Assembly (NCBI GenBank): GCA_964584255.1
Contig: CAZOZM010000003.1
Span: 108,916-172,915 of the forward strand
From: UBA3775 sp964584255
GTDB taxonomy: Bacteria > Bacillota > Clostridia > Lachnospirales > Lachnospiraceae
Reading direction: 5' to 3'
Length of the DNA stretch: 64,000 nucleotides
The notes below the pieces were generated by a model. The model was not told where the DNA came from. It made no database searches and worked only from the letters and a program-made list of their open reading frames with translations. This document shows, in pieces, positions 61,644-64,000 of this stretch. Every line of letters starts with the position of its first letter. Positions within the stretch are counted from its first letter, which is position 1. A program made the position numbers and the translations under genes.

Positions 61644-63150
61644 CCTTCTTCAGTCTCCTTTCCAGTCTTCCGACAAAATATGTCATAATCATTACTATTA
61701 TAAGATAGATAACTCCGACACTTATAAGCGGAATAAATGCTTCATAGGTTCCGCTTCTGATGATGTCGCCGGCCTTGGTAAGATCAACCAGACCGATATA
61801 TCCTACAATTGAACTTTCCTTGAGAAGTGCTATAAACTCATTAAGCATTGCCGGAAGCGAATTCTTTATCGCCTGAGGCATTACTACGTATTTCATCGTC
61901 TGATTATAATTGAAGCCAAGGCTTCGTCCCGCTTCAAACTGGCCATAATCGATTGACATTATTCCCGCTCTGATTGCCTCCGCAACATATGCACCGGAAT
62001 TCAATCCGAATGCAAGGATTGCAACCCATAACGGAGCAATGCTGAATTTAGCAAATATGACATAATACATTATCAGAAGCTGGAGCATCATTGGTGTACC
62101 TCTGAATACAGTAAGGTATATCCGACATATAAAATTAAGAATCTTCGTTATAAAGTCTTTTTCGTCATCTCTTTCATACTGCACTCTTGTTTTGGCTACA
62201 CCAAATCCAATCCATATACCGATAAGTCCCGCCGCAGCTGAAATTATAAGTGTATGAATAAGACCGTCTCTAATGTATTTCCATCTGCCGTCCTCAACAA
62301 ATACCTGATGAAGCTTATCCTTAAGCGGAGTTGTTTCGGCTCCCTCTCCGGTATTTACGATTACGACCTGTGTCGATTCCGTATACGAATCGGAGAAATT
62401 GATGTTCTTAAGTCTGTCCTCCGTCACTGTCATTCCGGCAATACCGATATCTGCCTTGCCACTCTGAACCGCTACTATTATTGAGTCGAACTCAATATCA
62501 GACACTTCCAGCTTCATACCAAGTTTATCTGCTATAGCCTGAGCAATGTCAATATCTATACCCGTTGCCTTTCCGTCAACATACATCTCATATGGTGGGA
62601 ACGCAACATTGGTAACCATTCTGAGTGTACCATTCTCCCTTGATACATTTTCCGGAGATACATATGGTGTTTTACCGGCCTCATCTCCGATATAATTGTT
62701 AACTATGCTGTCAAGTGTCCCCTCTTCTTTGAGCTGTTTAAGAGCCTCATTAATCTGTTCAAGCAAAAGTACATTTTCTTTTGCAATGCAAATTGCATAA
62801 TCTTCTTTTGCAAACTCTTCATCTAATATTGCAAGCTCTTTGTTTTTCTCAACGAAGGCAAGTGCAGGCTGTTCATCTATTATTACGCAGTCAACCTTGT
62901 TCTGCTTGAGTGCCTGAACTGCATCCGCACCTTTATTATATCTTGTTATCGTTGTACCTTCTTCATCCCCTTCATAATCTGATGCAAAGGTATCACCGGT
63001 TGTTCCCTGCTGAACACCGATTCTGGCTCCCGGAATCGTATCAATACTTGAAACTTCATGACTTTCATCACCCACTGACACAAGTAAAAATACCGCTGCC
63101 GCTATAACCAGTAGCGAAAGAATAAACTTTACAATTCTTGTATTCTTCAT
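61633..63150 (-). CDS. Amino-acid ABC transporter: substrate-binding domain fused to permease, binding domain halves swapped
   Basis: A 505-residue protein. Residues 5-26 form a membrane anchor; about 36-155 match the C-terminal half of an SBP_bac_3 domain (IPGARIGVQQGTTGDTF, VDCVIIDEQPAL, LKEEGTLDSIVNNYIGD); about 168-265 match its N-terminal half (LRMVTNVAFPPYEMYVDGK, TGIDIDIAQAIADKLGM, GKADIGIAGMTVTEDRLKNI, FSDSYTES). The usual order is the opposite, so the binding domain looks circularly permuted. Residues 285-505 are the permease (IHTLIISAAAGLIGIWIG, FRGTPMMLQLLIMYY, AYVAEAIRAGIMSI). The ATPase gene follows. Transports polar amino acids by family. Confidence 0.9.
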   Translation of the reverse strand: MKNTRIVKFILSLLVIAAAVFLLVSVGDESHEVSSIDTIPGARIGVQQGTTGDTFASDYEGDEEGTTITRYNKGADAVQALKQNKVDCVIIDEQPALAFVEKNKELAILDEEFAKEDYAICIAKENVLLLEQINEALKQLKEEGTLDSIVNNYIGDEAGKTPYVSPENVSRENGTLRMVTNVAFPPYEMYVDGKATGIDIDIAQAIADKLGMKLEVSDIEFDSIIVAVQSGKADIGIAGMTVTEDRLKNINFSDSYTESTQVVIVNTGEGAETTPLKDKLHQVFVEDGRWKYIRDGLIHTLIISAAAGLIGIWIGFGVAKTRVQYERDDEKDFITKILNFICRIYLTVFRGTPMMLQLLIMYYVIFAKFSIAPLWVAILAFGLNSGAYVAEAIRAGIMSIDYGQFEAGRSLGFNYNQTMKYVVMPQAIKNSLPAMLNEFIALLKESSIVGYIGLVDLTKAGDIIRSGTYEAFIPLISVGVIYLIIVMIMTYFVGRLERRLKKDAR

Positions 63151-63357
63151 CTTTTCCTCCTGTATATTTATAAATCACTTTGTATAGTCATACAGTCTAC
63201 TTTACAACATTTATTATCTTTTGTACACAGGTTTTTACAATAACTTTAACTCACACATGCGAAATCCTGATATTATGTCCATTATCTTAAAATTCTCTGT
63301 ATTTAACCGGTAGCAATTCCGATAATTCTTCACCTGATGTCCTCTCTTTAATCATAA

Positions 63358-63388
63358 AAAAGCCCCGGAACCACCGTTCCGAGGCTTT
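63358..63388 (-). terminator. Intrinsic terminator after the edge ABC ATPase gene
   Basis: Minus-strand 13-bp stem (63376-63388 with 63359-63371, one G-U), 4-base loop, then T residues. Lies 70 bp after the ATPase stop. Confidence 0.85.
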
Positions 63389-63458
63389 GCTCTGTATACT
63401 GTCTGACCACAATTTCCTTTTAGGCTGTCACTGCCATGAATTTCATTGTTATGTCAGC

Positions 63459-64000
63459 TTACGCCTGTCCTGCTATTAATCCGTCCGAGATTTCAATTAT
63501 CCTGTCACATTTTTCAGCTACCATAGGATCATGAGTAACGATTATTACGGTTTTACCCATGTCATTTAAACTCTTGAATACATCCATTATCTGTTCTGTC
63601 GTTTTTGTATCCAAAGCTCCTGTAGGCTCATCTGCCAAAATGAAATCCGGATCATTAACAATCGCTCTTGCAATAGCAACTCTCTGTTTCTGTCCTCCTG
63701 AAAGCTTGTTAACATCTTTCTTTGCCAAATCATCCATTCCAACCTTTTTTAAAGCCTCCATCGCAAGATTTTTAAATTCCTTACGCGGTTTTTTACTGAA
63801 ACGGAGCGGAATCATGACATTGTCTATAACGGTATATCCCTCAACAAGAGCAAACTCCTGGAGTATTATTCCGACATGTGAGTTTCTGAATTCCGCCAGC
63901 TTGCCTGAATTAAGGTCTTTGACCTCTATATCATTCATTACATAACTAGTGTTAGCATCTAAATAGCACAATTTAAAATGAGACATTCCTGGCAACCCTT
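63459..64000 (-). CDS. ABC transporter ATPase (MacB/LolD-like), partial, Walker A not recognisable
   Basis: C-terminal three quarters of an ABC ATPase of the MacB/SalX type: LAEFRNSHVGIILQEF (Q-loop), LSGGQKQRVAIARAIVND (signature), FILADEPTGALDTKT (Walker B), VIIVTHDP (H-loop). The 5' end runs to the window edge. About 13 residues before NDIEVKDL one expects GSGKST, but the frame reads LPGMSHFKLCYLDANTS, which lacks it, although the DNA there looks like a shifted form of a normal P-loop region. Either a frameshifted gene or a sequence error near the edge; the last codons upstream are not in the window. The partner permease would be elsewhere. Confidence 0.7.
   Translation of the reverse strand, partial: GLPGMSHFKLCYLDANTSYVMNDIEVKDLNSGKLAEFRNSHVGIILQEFALVEGYTVIDNVMIPLRFSKKPRKEFKNLAMEALKKVGMDDLAKKDVNKLSGGQKQRVAIARAIVNDPDFILADEPTGALDTKTTEQIMDVFKSLNDMGKTVIIVTHDPMVAEKCDRIIEISDGLIAGQA

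Overview
The window reads as one chromosomal segment of a low-to-moderate GC anaerobic Firmicute, most likely a gut Clostridia of the Lachnospiraceae type. The grounds are strong GGAGG ribosome sites, TTGACA/TATAAT promoters, intrinsic terminators, a LoaP-regulated capsule operon, OPT and CstA transporters, a ferredoxin-type aldo/keto reductase and a YqeG-shikimate kinase fusion. Nearly every gene is on the minus strand; only aroE and tyrA are on the plus strand. I see no rRNA, tRNA, CRISPR array or intact prophage.

Layout, left to right. (1) 1-3742: the tyrosine-kinase pair CpsC/CpsD of capsule control (CpsD runs off the left edge), a small membrane ORF, and an AbiH-type abortive-infection gene with a small partner. 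(2) 3802-11459: GDP-fucose supply by two routes, de novo (manC, fcl, gmd) and salvage (a bifunctional Fkp-type fucokinase/GDP-fucose pyrophosphorylase with an AraC-type regulator). (3) 11666-13357: an Abi_2/AbiF-like HEPN gene behind a strong promoter and a compact hairpin-U8 leader RNA, then a decayed IS3-family element. (4) 13386-27563: a capsule/exopolysaccharide operon read right to left. It starts with LoaP behind a long structured leader, then the initiating sugar transferase, UDP-glucuronate 4-epimerase, nucleotide-sugar dehydrogenase, WecG/TagA/CpsF transferase, a variable AT-rich core (acetyltransferases, GT4 transferases, pyruvyltransferase, Wzy-like polymerase) and the Wzx flippase. 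(5) 27641-30549: CpsB phosphatase, an RmlD-like protein, a palindrome-rich gap and gpsA.

(6) 30838-41595: an AAA/DUF4143 pseudogene with two in-frame TGA codons and a 23-bp minisatellite upstream, PqqD-like protein plus OPT transporter, metY, a NodB deacetylase, a phosphodiester glycosidase, a GT2-GtrA fusion and a PAP2 phosphatase; this is a second envelope-related block. (7) 41760-52930: niaR, aroE, an SGNH hydrolase, efp, an aldo/keto reductase, pepP, aroQ, the YqeG-AroK fusion, an EF-G paralogue and tyrA; several steps of aromatic amino-acid synthesis are clustered here. (8) 52933-63995: DUF885 lipoprotein, a large GH2 enzyme, CstA, an amino-acid ABC transporter whose substrate-binding domain has its two halves in swapped order, and an edge-truncated ABC ATPase.

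How they work together: CpsB/CpsC/CpsD and LoaP control a Wzx/Wzy-type capsule. GDP-fucose, UDP-glucuronate/galacturonate, pyruvyl and acetyl groups are its plausible building blocks. The two abortive-infection genes sit inside the same variable region. The items I consider most worth a second look are the AbiF-like gene with its leader RNA, the permuted binding domain of the amino-acid transporter, the LoaP leader, and the zinc-ribbon AbiH.
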